A stretch of 64,000 nt of DNA, taken from positions 1,054,001 through 1,118,000 of the forward strand of contig CAWFYK010000002.1 of the NCBI GenBank assembly GCA_963820035.1, given 5' to 3'. The stretch's first letter is position 1. Every line of letters begins with the position of its first letter. The notes under the pieces are model-generated. The model did not search any database and was not told the DNA's origin. It worked only from the letters and a program-made list of their open reading frames with translations. Both the position numbers and the translations under genes were made by a program. This document shows positions 12,518-21,241 of the stretch, one piece after another. This DNA comes from JAWWPG01 sp963820035 (lineage in GTDB: Bacteria > Actinomycetota > Actinomycetes > Propionibacteriales > Nocardioidaceae).

Positions 12518-13626
12518 CCGCCGCTCCGCCGTGCCGAGATCGCCGTCTCGTAGGCGCCGACGACCCGGTCGCAGACGAGCCGGGGGCAACTGTCCCGCTC
12601 GGCCCGAAGCCGGGCGACGATGGCCTCGGACTCACGGAGGAACGGCTCACTGACGCGCCGTCGCGCCTCGGCCAACAGGGCGCGCGCATCGCCTCTCGGC
12701 ACGACCGCACCTGCGGCATCGCCTCCGGCACAGATAGCCGCCTGCGCCCCGTTCACGTCGAACGCCACGACGGGAAGCCCGCAGGCGAGCGCCTCGCTCA
12801 CGACCACCGACTGCCCTTCGTAGCGAGAGGGCAGCAGCATCAGGTCGGCCGCCTGCAACCAGGATCGCGCGTCGTCTGTCTCGCCGACGGAGTGCACGGT
12901 CCGCCCCCACTGGGTCGGCGCGAGAGCGGCAAGGTCGTCCGTAGGTCCGCCGCCGACCAGATAGACCGCCGCCCCGGGAATCGGGTGCCGTTCCCACTCC
13001 CGGAGCAGGATGTCGTAGCCCTTCTGCCGGACCTTTCGGCCCAGGCAGACGAGCGCCACCCGCTCGTCGATCGCCAGCCTGTTCCGCAGCGCCTTGCGAT
13101 CGCCGGGACCGACCGGCACGAACCAGTCCAGCCTGATGGGCACGCCGAGAGGGATGGCCGGGGCTGCGACCCCGTGTGCCCTGGCCTCGAGGATCTCGTC
13201 GTGACAGTTGGTGGTGACGAGGTCGGTGTGGCGGGCCGCCCAGCGCTCGAAGCGGACGATCGCCTCGCGCGTCGGGCGGGCCCGCGCCGCGTCGAACGCC
13301 CAGCTGTGCGGCTGGTAGACCACCGGTGCACGTTGGTTCACTGACCCGGGAAGTCTGCCGAAGAAGCCTGCGAAGAACGAGTGCAGATGGATGACGTCGG
13401 GCGACAGCGCGGCCAGCAGCCGGTGCAGCCGGACCAGGTCCGTCAGTGCCGACGCCGGCCGCCGCCGGCTGCCGAGCCACACGTGGTGGGTGCCCGCGAC
13501 CGTCGAGAGGTTGGGGTCACCGACGACGTGGACGTCGAAGCCCCGAGCCACCTGGTCGGCGGCGAAGTCGGACAGTACCCGGCGTACGCCACCGGCGCTG
13601 ACCTCACTGACGTGGACGACCCTCAA
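12514..13626 (-). CDS. Glycosyltransferase family 4
   Basis: Retaining GT-B transferase of 370 residues. The N-terminal domain begins MRVVHVSEVSAGGVRRVL, and DVIHLHSFFAGFFG marks the acceptor-side domain. The C-terminal nucleotide-sugar domain has CLGRKVRQKGYDILL and the GT4 E-x7-E region PSRYEGQSVVVSEALACGLPV. The sugar donor cannot be read from sequence. The start is TTG at 13626, inside a TTGA overlap with the upstream glycosyltransferase stop, which supports this otherwise rare start codon through coupling. It is probably cytoplasmic and builds the lipid-linked repeat unit. Confidence 0.9.
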   Translation of the reverse strand: MRVVHVSEVSAGGVRRVLSDFAADQVARGFDVHVVGDPNLSTVAGTHHVWLGSRRRPASALTDLVRLHRLLAALSPDVIHLHSFFAGFFGRLPGSVNQRAPVVYQPHSWAFDAARARPTREAIVRFERWAARHTDLVTTNCHDEILEARAHGVAAPAIPLGVPIRLDWFVPVGPGDRKALRNRLAIDERVALVCLGRKVRQKGYDILLREWERHPIPGAAVYLVGGGPTDDLAALAPTQWGRTVHSVGETDDARSWLQAADLMLLPSRYEGQSVVVSEALACGLPVVAFDVNGAQAAICAGGDAAGAVVPRGDARALLAEARRRVSEPFLRESEAIVARLRAERDSCPRLVCDRVVGAYETAISARRSGG

Positions 13627-14804
13627 GCCCCCGCCCCTCCCACGTCACGAACTCGAATGGCATGCCGATAGTGCTCGAGTAGTCCCTCGACCGCAAGAGC
13701 CGGGGTGTGCTTCCTCAGATACACGTCCCGCCCGGCCGCTCCGAGCCGGCGGGCCTCGTCGACGTCCTCGGCGAGCCCGCTGACGGCGGCGGCGAGCGCG
13801 GTCGGGCTGCCGGTCGTGAAGCTCCGGCCGGCCCCCTGGGCGACCGCGGTCTCCTCGATGTTAGCGATGTCGGAGGTCAGCACCGCTACCCCGGAGGCCA
13901 TGGCGTGCACCAGCACCAAGGGTTGGCCCTCGAACCAGCGCGAGGGAAACACGAGCGCATCGGCGCCTGCGAGCAACCGGGCCTGCTCGATCGGGTCAAG
14001 CCAGCCGACATAGTCGATGCGCGGGTTCGTGGCCACGGCACGCTCCACGGCCCCGCGAGCGGGTCCGTCGCCGGCGATCTTCAACGGGACGTCAAGACCC
14101 TGCCACGCCGCGAGCAACGTGTCGACTCCCTTCTCGGGAACGAACCTACCCAGGAACGCGGCGTACGTGAACTCCCCCGTCCGACTGACGGGTTCGCCGG
14201 GGTCGGGGACGCTGTTGGGGGCGATGCCGATCCGTTCGGGGGGGTAGCCGTCCCGGACCATCAGGTCCCGGGCGAACTCGGTGAGAGCGAGATAGCGGTG
14301 GACGTGGTGGCGAAACGTCCCGGCCAGCCGATGGGTGGCAAGCGACAAGGCCATGGCCCCCGAAGCGCCCCTACTCTCGTGGTAGCACCGATGCCGGATG
14401 CCGGGCAGCTTGAGGACCTTCCCGACGCAGTCCTGGCAGATCCTGCCGTCGCGAAGGCACGTCCCGACGACGCACGCCAGCCGATAGCTGTGCAGGGTCG
14501 TGACGGTCGCCGCCCCGGCGCGGCTCGCGGCGCGGAACACCACCGGACTGAGCAGCGGGTACGGCGAGTGGACGTGGACGATGTCGGGCCGGAAGCGCCC
14601 GACGACAGCACCGACCTCGCGGCCGGCCGCCCGGTTCCACACCACGTCGAGGGCCTCACGAGCACCGGCGCGCTCTCCGACGGGCTCGTACCAGAACTGC
14701 TCCACCTGGTGTCCGCTCTCGCGGAGAAGCGTCGCCTCGTTGGTCATCACGTCGTCCGCACCGCCGGGTGCCCGTGACCGCGACTGCACCTGGAGGACCC
14801 GCAT
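13623..14804 (-). CDS. Glycosyltransferase family 4
   Basis: About 393 residues, GT-B fold. The N-terminus reads MRVLQVQSRSRAPGGADDV, with RPDIVHVHSPYPLLSP in the acceptor domain. A four-Cys insertion (CVVGTCLRDGRICQDC) is typical of a GT4 subgroup and could bind a metal. The C-terminal domain shows FLGRFVPEKGVDTLL and FPSRWFEGQPLVLVHAMASGV. The ATG at 14804 follows the flippase stop by one base. The frame is open far upstream, but this ATG gives the normal domain start. It acts with the following GT4 in EPS assembly. Confidence 0.9.
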   Translation of the reverse strand: MRVLQVQSRSRAPGGADDVMTNEATLLRESGHQVEQFWYEPVGERAGAREALDVVWNRAAGREVGAVVGRFRPDIVHVHSPYPLLSPVVFRAASRAGAATVTTLHSYRLACVVGTCLRDGRICQDCVGKVLKLPGIRHRCYHESRGASGAMALSLATHRLAGTFRHHVHRYLALTEFARDLMVRDGYPPERIGIAPNSVPDPGEPVSRTGEFTYAAFLGRFVPEKGVDTLLAAWQGLDVPLKIAGDGPARGAVERAVATNPRIDYVGWLDPIEQARLLAGADALVFPSRWFEGQPLVLVHAMASGVAVLTSDIANIEETAVAQGAGRSFTTGSPTALAAAVSGLAEDVDEARRLGAAGRDVYLRKHTPALAVEGLLEHYRHAIRVRDVGGAGA

Positions 14805-14805
14805 G

Positions 14806-16167
14806 TCAGCCCCGCGTCCGGCGCAGCAGGCCGAGTTCGGGGCGCAGCGTCGCCTGGGTCCACAGCCCCGTCCGCTCGTGCGCAAGCCAGAACGAGCCGA
14901 TTCCGAGCAGCGCCGTCGCCACGGCCGAGGACACTCCGAGCCCGGTGAGTCCCCAGATCGCCCCGGCGACGAAGGCACCCAGGGTGCGGACGACGACGGT
15001 GAACCACTGCAGCGAGGCCATCACCCCCTCGTGGTGGGACATGGTCAGCACCGTGCCCGAGTTCCCCGTGACGACACTCGGCAGGATCCCGACGGTCAGC
15101 AGCACGAGAACCGTGGAGGCGTCACGGAACCCAGGCCCGAACAGCGTCGCCAGCAGCAGGCCGGGGAGCACGATCATCGGGACCCAGAGCACCGCCGAGA
15201 CCGCGGTGGCCATCGTCGCTCCGCTCCTCAGCACCCGCTCCAGGTCGCGAGTCTCACCCTTCGCCAGCATGCGGGCGACGACCGGCGCGAAGACGACCTG
15301 CAGGCTCGTCATCGGGATCATCAGCACCATCGCGAGCCGCGAGGCCGCGCCGAAGAGCGAGACGGAGGAGCTGACCAGGATCGCGCTCGCCACCCACAGC
15401 TCCATCGTGGTGTTGAGGTAGGTGGCCAGCTGGTTGCTGGCGAAACGCCAGTCGTTGTGCATCGTCAGGCGGAGGTCGCTCCAGAGGGAGCGGGTGGCAC
15501 GCCCGCGCCGGAAGGCGTCGCGCAGCGCCCACCTGCCGATCATGACGGGGACGACATAGCCGAGCGAGACGGCCGTGAAGGCACCCACCAGGCCGCTGCC
15601 CGGCCACAGCCGCCAGACGCCGAACAGGGCCCCCGCCTGCAGCCCTGCGACCAGGGCGCCGCCCGACCTGCCTTCGAGCAGGCTCGCCAGCCTGACGTGG
15701 CCGAACCCCCGCAGATACTGGGAGACCAGGATCTGCTCACCGGCCAGCCAGACCATCAGCGCGAGTGCCGCAGCGATCTGCAGCCCCTCGGTGTGGTCGT
15801 CGGCAAGGACGAATGCCACCGCGCCGCACACCACTGATGCCACCGGCAGGCTGACCCACGAGACCGCACGGGCTCCGCCGACGAGACGTTGCAGCTCGAC
15901 CAGACCGCCGTCGGCAGCCTCGGTCCCGCGCAGCTTGGCGGCCTCGCGAAGCCCCGATCGGTGCACACCGACCAAGGCGAGCTGGCCGACGATGGCCGCC
16001 GTCGTCATCGCGAGCACGAAGTAGCCGAACAGACCAGGACCGAGGAACCGTCCGGCGATCGCATTCACGGCAAGGTAGCCGACGAGCGCCACGCCGTAGG
16101 ACGCCACGAACCAGGCGAGGGCACCGCCGATCGAGAGATGCGGCCTCCGGGTCAGCCGGGAGCTCAC
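14806..16167 (-). CDS. Polysaccharide flippase (Wzx/MATE-like), module A
   Basis: 453-residue polytopic membrane protein with about 12-14 hydrophobic helices (for example LAWFVASYGVALVGYLAVNA, AIVGQLALVGVH, MIVLPGLLLATLFG). The pattern fits MOP-superfamily oligosaccharide flippases, which move lipid-linked repeat units across the membrane. The GTG start at 16167 overlaps the stop of the polymerase-like gene as GTGA. A second flippase is encoded at 29998-31581. The two are clearly diverged, so they are probably specific for different repeat units rather than recent copies. Confidence 0.82.
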   Translation of the reverse strand: MSSRLTRRPHLSIGGALAWFVASYGVALVGYLAVNAIAGRFLGPGLFGYFVLAMTTAAIVGQLALVGVHRSGLREAAKLRGTEAADGGLVELQRLVGGARAVSWVSLPVASVVCGAVAFVLADDHTEGLQIAAALALMVWLAGEQILVSQYLRGFGHVRLASLLEGRSGGALVAGLQAGALFGVWRLWPGSGLVGAFTAVSLGYVVPVMIGRWALRDAFRRGRATRSLWSDLRLTMHNDWRFASNQLATYLNTTMELWVASAILVSSSVSLFGAASRLAMVLMIPMTSLQVVFAPVVARMLAKGETRDLERVLRSGATMATAVSAVLWVPMIVLPGLLLATLFGPGFRDASTVLVLLTVGILPSVVTGNSGTVLTMSHHEGVMASLQWFTVVVRTLGAFVAGAIWGLTGLGVSSAVATALLGIGSFWLAHERTGLWTQATLRPELGLLRRTRG

Positions 16168-17471
16168 GTGGTCAGCTGCCTGCCCGCTGTCGGGGCGTGC
16201 TTCGTCGCTCGTGCTCTCCGCATCGCGGCGAGCTCACGTGCGTAGCCGGCCGAGGCAGCCATCGCGAAGCCGAGGCTGACCCACTCGGGCGGCGTCAGCA
16301 GGCCGGCGCCGATGGTGAACATCCGGACGAGCGGCAGCACGAATGCCGCCGTCGCGGCCACGAACCACGTCGGCGCCCAGGCGAGGACGAACAGGTTGTC
16401 GACCAGCTGCCGAAGGACGAGCAGCAGCACCATCATCATCAGCACGGCCATCACCACGCCACCCCGTAGCCAGGCATCGATGACGAAGTTGTGCGAGCTG
16501 ATCACGTCGTCGTAGCGACCGCCGACCCACGGGTAGTGCCCGATCACGTCGAGCGCGGCGCCGAGCTTGGCGCCGCGCTGGTCATAGCTGGTCGAGTCCT
16601 GCGTGACCCGCTGCACCACGACACCGACGAAGCCGGAGGCCGTCACGCCGACGAGGACGACGACGATCACGGCCCCGGACATCAGCTGACGGCGAGTCAG
16701 CGGACCCCGCAGTACCACCCGAAGACCAGCGATGAGCGCCCACGACACGGCGGCAAGCTGGACGGAGCGACTGAGCGAGAGCACGATCAGCAACGCACCG
16801 AGCACGAGGGCCGACTGGGACACGACGACGGCGGACCGCCGCCCGAAGGGGATGCGGTGCTGGGCCCACGAGGCCACCAGAAGGGACACCAGCAGACCCG
16901 CGAACACCTCGTGGCGGAGCTGGCTCACCGCCTCGGCGTCGGAGTAGCCGAACCCCACGAAAGCCGGGCGGAAGAGCTCCGTCTCGATCACGCTGGGGTC
17001 GCCAGAGGCCACCGCGTGACCGAAGACGCTGACAGCATTGATGTGGTTGAGAGTCAGGGCCACCTCGAGCGCGAGCAGCAAGGTGATGGTGGTGACGACT
17101 CCCGCCCAGCGCAAGGCCCGCATTCCGGACTGGTCGGGCGAGCCTGCGAACAGCGTGAATATCCCGACGACGACCAGGAAGGCTGCCAGATAGGCCACCT
17201 GCTTCACGTCGGACGCGAGCGAGACGTGGAAGGCGAGACAGCTGGCGCCCCACACCATGAAGCCGGCGGCCATCAGCGCGCTGAAGGCGAGCGTCGAGTC
17301 GAGAGCCTTGGCGAAGACGCGCCACCGGACGGTCGCCAGAGCCACGACCGAGAGCAGCAACAAACCCAGTTCATGGAGGTAGAGGGTGCCGGCCGGGGTC
17401 GCGAGTACCGTGAACCAGCGCAGCGGGAGAAGCGCCAGCATGACGATCGTGGCGGTGGTCAGCAGACGCAC
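16164..17471 (-). CDS. O-antigen polymerase/ligase-like membrane protein (Wzy-type), module A
   Basis: About 435 residues, with roughly a dozen hydrophobic helices and a larger extracytoplasmic loop near residues 280-335 (RVTQDSTSYDQRGAKLGAAL, then PWVGGRYDDVISSHNFVIDA). The loop placement and the DxR..GA..., HN pattern fit the Wzy_C/O-antigen-ligase family that polymerises or ligates lipid-linked glycans outside the cell. GTG at 17471 is chosen because AAAGGGG lies six bases before it; a TTG two codons earlier has no spacing. It is transcribed divergently from the Wzz-like gene, with a dyad between them. Confidence 0.8.
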   Translation of the reverse strand: MRLLTTATIVMLALLPLRWFTVLATPAGTLYLHELGLLLLSVVALATVRWRVFAKALDSTLAFSALMAAGFMVWGASCLAFHVSLASDVKQVAYLAAFLVVVGIFTLFAGSPDQSGMRALRWAGVVTTITLLLALEVALTLNHINAVSVFGHAVASGDPSVIETELFRPAFVGFGYSDAEAVSQLRHEVFAGLLVSLLVASWAQHRIPFGRRSAVVVSQSALVLGALLIVLSLSRSVQLAAVSWALIAGLRVVLRGPLTRRQLMSGAVIVVVLVGVTASGFVGVVVQRVTQDSTSYDQRGAKLGAALDVIGHYPWVGGRYDDVISSHNFVIDAWLRGGVVMAVLMMMVLLLVLRQLVDNLFVLAWAPTWFVAATAAFVLPLVRMFTIGAGLLTPPEWVSLGFAMAASAGYARELAAMRRARATKHAPTAGRQLTT

Positions 17472-17496
17472 GTTCAACCCCTTTCGGGCACGCTCA

Positions 17497-17516
17497 GCGT
17501 GACGATTGTGTCACGC
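17497..17516. promoter_or_regulatory. Dyad in the divergent wzy/wzz intergenic region
   Basis: Perfect inverted repeat with 7-bp arms GCGTGAC / GTCACGC around a 6-bp centre. It lies in the 100 bp between the polymerase-like gene (start 17471, minus) and the Wzz-like gene (start 17572, plus). It could be a regulator site controlling both promoters or a hairpin; no adjacent regulator gene points to a specific protein. Confidence 0.45.
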
Positions 17517-17571
17517 AGATCGGACCGCCGAACGTGGCTGTATTGTCGGCTCAGCGGAAGTGGGGAGTCTT

Positions 17572-19005
17572 GTGGAGAGCGAAGTCGTCGGCCTTGGCCG
17601 CTACGTCAGGGCAGTGAGGCGTCGCGGCTGGATCGTGGTGGCGACGATCCTGGTCTTCGCGGTCGGTGCCGCCGGCTACGTCGCGCTACGACCGGCCCAG
17701 TACTCCGCAACGGCGCAGGTGCTGATCAAGCCCTACAGCGCCGCCCAGTTCAACGAGCCCGTGTTCACGACGGAGCAGGTGGACACCCAGGTCGCGGTCA
17801 TGGAGTCCCTGGCTGTGGTGTCGCCCGTGACGAAGCAGCTCGGCCTTCAGGAGGCACCGTCGGACCTGGTCAAGGACATCAGCTCCGCAGCCGTCGGTGA
17901 CACGAGCATCGTCTCCATCACGGTCACCCGAGACAACCCTCAGGAGGCGGCCCAGATCGCCAACGCCGTCGGGCTGAGCTACCTGTCGTTCCGTGCCTCG
18001 CAGCAGCCCCCCGGAGCCAGAAACTCGTCCAGCGGGGTCATCGTGAACTCGGCGCTGCCGCCCACTCACCCCGCTGGCACGTCTCCACTCCGGGCTGGCA
18101 TCTTCGGGGCTGCCGTCGGCCTGGTCATCGGCTGCCTCCTCGCTCTCGTCGTGGCCAGGCGTGACCCGTCACTGGCCGACGAGGCGGCGGTGGCCGAGGT
18201 CACCGGCGGGCTACCCGTCCTGGGACGAGTCCCGAAGCGGCGCTACCGTTCCGGCACCCTGACGCTGCTGGAAAGACCCGGCTCGTCCGAGGCCCTGGCC
18301 TACCGGTTCCTGGCGACGAAGCTCCGAGTCCTCACCGAGCGCGACGCCCCGTCTCCCGAGAGCACGCCGACAGTGGCGCTGGTGGTCTCGGCCGCGCCGC
18401 GTGAGGGACGGACGTCGGTGGCCGCCAACCTGGCTCTCGCCGCCGCCGAGGCCGGCCGGCACGTGCTGCTCTGCGATCTCGACCTGACCCACCCGGCCCT
18501 CACCGCGATGCTCGCCAGTGGAAGACCCGTGACCGTCGACGACCTGCTCCGCGGCCGCCGCGAAGCAGACCTCGACTCGCTCGCCCGGCCGGCGCCCACC
18601 CTGTTCGTGCTCGGAACTGAGGAGACGCGCAGGAGCGCGGCGGCGTCGCTCGGCTCAGGCGCCTTCCGGCGTCTGGTGTCACGGGTGGCGTCCCAGGTGG
18701 ACCTCGTCGTCGTGGACACCTCCCCGTTGCTGAGCTCCGCCGACATGCTCGAGCTCCTGCCGCAGGCCGATGTCGTGCTCCTGACGGTTCGCGAGCGGTT
18801 CTCGACATCCGCAGACGTGACGGCCGCCCTCGACCAGATCGGGCAGCTGGGCGGGGCGGTCACGGGAGTCGTGCTCACCTCGTCGACGTCGCCGACGGGG
18901 ACTCAGCGGCCGACGCGGCGACGAGCCAACGCCGCGGCTGCGGCGAGCTCCGGACCGCCCACCGCAGCCGCCTCCACTGCGCCCACGCAGGCGTCGAAGA
19001 GATAG
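17572..19005 (+). CDS. Wzz chain-length determinant fused to a degenerate BY-kinase-like ATPase domain
   Basis: 477 residues. The N-terminal Wzz part has two membrane helices (WIVVATILVFAVGAAGYVAL near residue 25; IFGAAVGLVIGCLLALVV near 180) enclosing an extracytoplasmic segment. The cytoplasmic domain resembles bacterial tyrosine kinases (CpsD/Wzc) but its Walker A is APREGRTSVAANL, with Arg where the invariant Lys is expected. Walker A' is CDLDLTHPAL and Walker B VVVDTSPLL. The C-terminus is Ala/Ser/Thr-rich with no tyrosine cluster. It probably sets chain length, with kinase activity doubtful. GTG 17572 is favoured by GGGGAG just upstream; GTG 17560 is the alternative. The 3' end overlaps a convergent gene by 103 bp. 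Confidence 0.82.
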   Translation: MESEVVGLGRYVRAVRRRGWIVVATILVFAVGAAGYVALRPAQYSATAQVLIKPYSAAQFNEPVFTTEQVDTQVAVMESLAVVSPVTKQLGLQEAPSDLVKDISSAAVGDTSIVSITVTRDNPQEAAQIANAVGLSYLSFRASQQPPGARNSSSGVIVNSALPPTHPAGTSPLRAGIFGAAVGLVIGCLLALVVARRDPSLADEAAVAEVTGGLPVLGRVPKRRYRSGTLTLLERPGSSEALAYRFLATKLRVLTERDAPSPESTPTVALVVSAAPREGRTSVAANLALAAAEAGRHVLLCDLDLTHPALTAMLASGRPVTVDDLLRGRREADLDSLARPAPTLFVLGTEETRRSAAASLGSGAFRRLVSRVASQVDLVVVDTSPLLSSADMLELLPQADVVLLTVRERFSTSADVTAALDQIGQLGGAVTGVVLTSSTSPTGTQRPTRRRANAAAAASSGPPTAAASTAPTQASKR

Positions 19006-20111
19006 AGGTCCGACACCCGACCGGTGTCGCCGGGACTGACGCCGAGGCGCACCAGCCCGCCGGCCATGGAGTCGACGGCGCCCGCCGCCGCCTCGATCCC
19101 CCCCGATGCCCGGGCGCGTTGGAAGTGCCAATGACAGGCGTCGAAGCCGACCGGTGCGTCGCGGACGCTGAGCTCCCAGTCCCAGGCGACCACTCTCCCC
19201 TGGTGGCTGCCCAGGTTCCAGCTGACCCAGTCGCCGTGGGAGCGACCGAATCGAATCACGCTGTCGTCCTGGGACAGCCGGCCGAACCAGCGACGTAACG
19301 GCTCGGCGGCAACCGGCGCGATTCGTGCGGTTGCGTCCAGCCGGCCCCGCATCCGGTCCAGATATGACGAGGACCCGAGCGCCTGGTCGCGCAGGTCCCC
19401 CGACGCCGCAACCTCCCGGAGGGTGTCGGGCATATCGAGCGGCTGCACGCCCAGTCTGCGCGCATCGGCAGGGAGCGGCGCCGCCAGCGTGACCGGATGT
19501 CCCTGCCAGACAGCCTCCGCCCGCAACGTCGGGGTGACGACGGTCGGAAGGCGCCCGGCGAGCTCGCGTAGCGTCGCCGCCTCCGTGCGCACCAAGGTGT
19601 CCGTGAGGTCGGACCGCCCGAGCTTGGCGTAGGCGACCGGGGTCCCCGAGGCGTCGAACAAGCCCAGCGTCGGCTTGCTGACGCCCGAGGGGCGGCGGAT
19701 CGCGAGCATGGCCCGAAGCGGGCTGGGCCGATCCAGCAGCTTCGTCAGCGTGGGCAGGAGCCGCTCCGCGCCAGGGGCGGCGTACACGTCAAGCCTCCGA
19801 AGCAGCCGAGCGGCCGGCGGAGCGGACAGCGCCGTCAGGCGGACCAGGCGGGACCACGCCTCGGCGCGCGCGGTGCGCAGGCCCCGATAGGCGCTGATCG
19901 CCGCTCGGGCCGACGTCAGGGAGTCAGCGGGGAGCAGTGCTCGCGGTCGGGCCAGGCGCGGGATGACGAAGTAGCTCTCCACGCGGGGTCCGGCCCCGCT
20001 GGTCGGGCCGACCCCGACGGTCACCCCGGTGGCGGCCGGACACCAGACCGCCTCGATGACCTCTCGGAGACCGACGTCCAAGCGGCGCTCCGCATCGTCG
20101 GTTTCGGGCAT
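18903..20111 (-). CDS. APH/choline-kinase-fold phosphotransferase-like protein, module A
   Basis: 402 residues with an aminoglycoside-phosphotransferase-like core: catalytic loop FGRSHGDWVSWNLG (Asp and Asn as in HxDxxxxN), metal-binding Asp in VVAWDWELS and the DACHW helix. An N-terminal ~90-residue region (YFVIPRLARPRALLP) is shared with the paralogue at 31578-32849 and is not part of classical APH proteins. The substrate is unknown; phosphorylation of a sugar or lipid intermediate is a guess from context. It ends 103 bp inside the convergent Wzz-like gene. The ATG start at 20111 lies 5 bp after the upstream glycosidase gene's stop. Confidence 0.72.
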   Translation of the reverse strand: MPETDDAERRLDVGLREVIEAVWCPAATGVTVGVGPTSGAGPRVESYFVIPRLARPRALLPADSLTSARAAISAYRGLRTARAEAWSRLVRLTALSAPPAARLLRRLDVYAAPGAERLLPTLTKLLDRPSPLRAMLAIRRPSGVSKPTLGLFDASGTPVAYAKLGRSDLTDTLVRTEAATLRELAGRLPTVVTPTLRAEAVWQGHPVTLAAPLPADARRLGVQPLDMPDTLREVAASGDLRDQALGSSSYLDRMRGRLDATARIAPVAAEPLRRWFGRLSQDDSVIRFGRSHGDWVSWNLGSHQGRVVAWDWELSVRDAPVGFDACHWHFQRARASGGIEAAAGAVDSMAGGLVRLGVSPGDTGRVSDLYLFDACVGAVEAAAVGGPELAAAAALARRRVGR

Positions 20112-20116
20112 GGCGC

Positions 20117-21229
20117 TCAGCCTGCCATGAGCAGCTTTCGCAGGGCGGCGACGACAGGCTTCGGATGAAGCGTCACCGTGAAGAGGCCGAAGTTGTTGTT
20201 CTCCAGGTCGAAGTCAGTCTCGTCGCGGGCCTGGTAGATGTAGGCCCTGGTGATGTAGGGGTAGCGCTGCTCCGTGAGCTGCAACGTCTGGACCAGGTAG
20301 CGGGCCTGCTGCTGCTCGCTGACGCCTCGCTCATACTCGGGTGTGCTCGCCGAGTTCGCATGGGTCGACCAGCCGAACTCGGTGAACCAGATCGGCTTCA
20401 GGTCGTGGAACTCGGCCTGCACCTGGCGGACCAGCCGCACGTTGTCGAAGTACCACGGCTCCTCGTCGGGTGCGACGGCGTCGGGCGGAACGCCCCACCG
20501 CTGGTAGGGGTGCACGGCGAGGACGTCGAAGCAGCCCTTGGCGCCCGCCTGGTAGGCCGCCTTGATGAACGACCAGTCGTTGCCACTGACCCCGCCGAAG
20601 ACGACGGGAGTCGTCGGGGCCAGGCGGTGGATGATCGGGTAGGCGGCGCAGAGCAGCCGGGTGTAGCCGGCCGGAGTGCCGTCGATGAGGAACTTCGGCA
20701 GGTTGGGCTCGTTCCAGATCTCCCAGGACGAGACCTTCCCTCGGTAGCGGTTCGTGACGAAGTGAACGGCGCGCCGCCAGTCGGACAGCCGGGTCGGCGC
20801 GGCTGCCTCGCCAGCGCCGCCGTTCGCCCAGGCTGGCGTCCGGCCGAACGTCGCGTGCACCGTGAGCCCACGCTGGCGTGCCATCGCGATGACGCTGTCC
20901 ACCCGGGGAACTCCCCAGCTCCAGCTCCAGCCCGCGTCCCCGGGAGTCGGCCGGTCGGGCTCCAACATGGCCCACGAGACACTGATCCGCACCGTGTGGA
21001 TGCCCATCGCCACCAGCTCGTCGAGCAGCTTCTTGCGAACCGGGTCGGTGTAGTTCGACCAGGTGCCCTGGAACTGGGCCCCGACGAGCAGTGGGTGGGT
21101 CCGCGGAACGGTCGGCGGGGACGCCGACCGCACGGAGGTGGAGCCCAGGGAGACGGTGGGGTCGGCTGGCGTCGCGCCCTGGCAGCCGACCACGGCGAAG
21201 AGGAGCAGACACCAGAGCACCTTTCGCAC
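20117..21229 (-). CDS. Secreted glycoside hydrolase lipoprotein (TIM-barrel, GH5/GH39-like)
   Basis: 370 residues with a lipoprotein signal peptide (VLWCLLLFAVVGCQG, lipobox Cys near residue 16). The barrel has ISVSWAMLEPD, the acid/base glutamate in SSWEIWNEPN at about residue 170 and a nucleophile candidate in PIWFTEFGWSTH at about residue 285. These are clan GH-A hallmarks with retaining chemistry. The family (GH39 or GH5) and the polymer it cleaves cannot be fixed by eye. Secreted hydrolases inside EPS loci usually trim or release the polymer, so it may act on the locus's own product. The start is GTG at 21229, without an obvious RBS. Confidence 0.8.
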   Translation of the reverse strand: MRKVLWCLLLFAVVGCQGATPADPTVSLGSTSVRSASPPTVPRTHPLLVGAQFQGTWSNYTDPVRKKLLDELVAMGIHTVRISVSWAMLEPDRPTPGDAGWSWSWGVPRVDSVIAMARQRGLTVHATFGRTPAWANGGAGEAAAPTRLSDWRRAVHFVTNRYRGKVSSWEIWNEPNLPKFLIDGTPAGYTRLLCAAYPIIHRLAPTTPVVFGGVSGNDWSFIKAAYQAGAKGCFDVLAVHPYQRWGVPPDAVAPDEEPWYFDNVRLVRQVQAEFHDLKPIWFTEFGWSTHANSASTPEYERGVSEQQQARYLVQTLQLTEQRYPYITRAYIYQARDETDFDLENNNFGLFTVTLHPKPVVAALRKLLMAG

Positions 21230-21241
21230 GGCGACGAGAAC

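Noticed and set aside
18903..19005. Frameshift or mis-annotation at the 103-bp convergent overlap
   Set aside because: Both C-terminal tails are low-complexity Ala-rich sequence and each frame ends naturally; a simple long overlap is the more economical reading.
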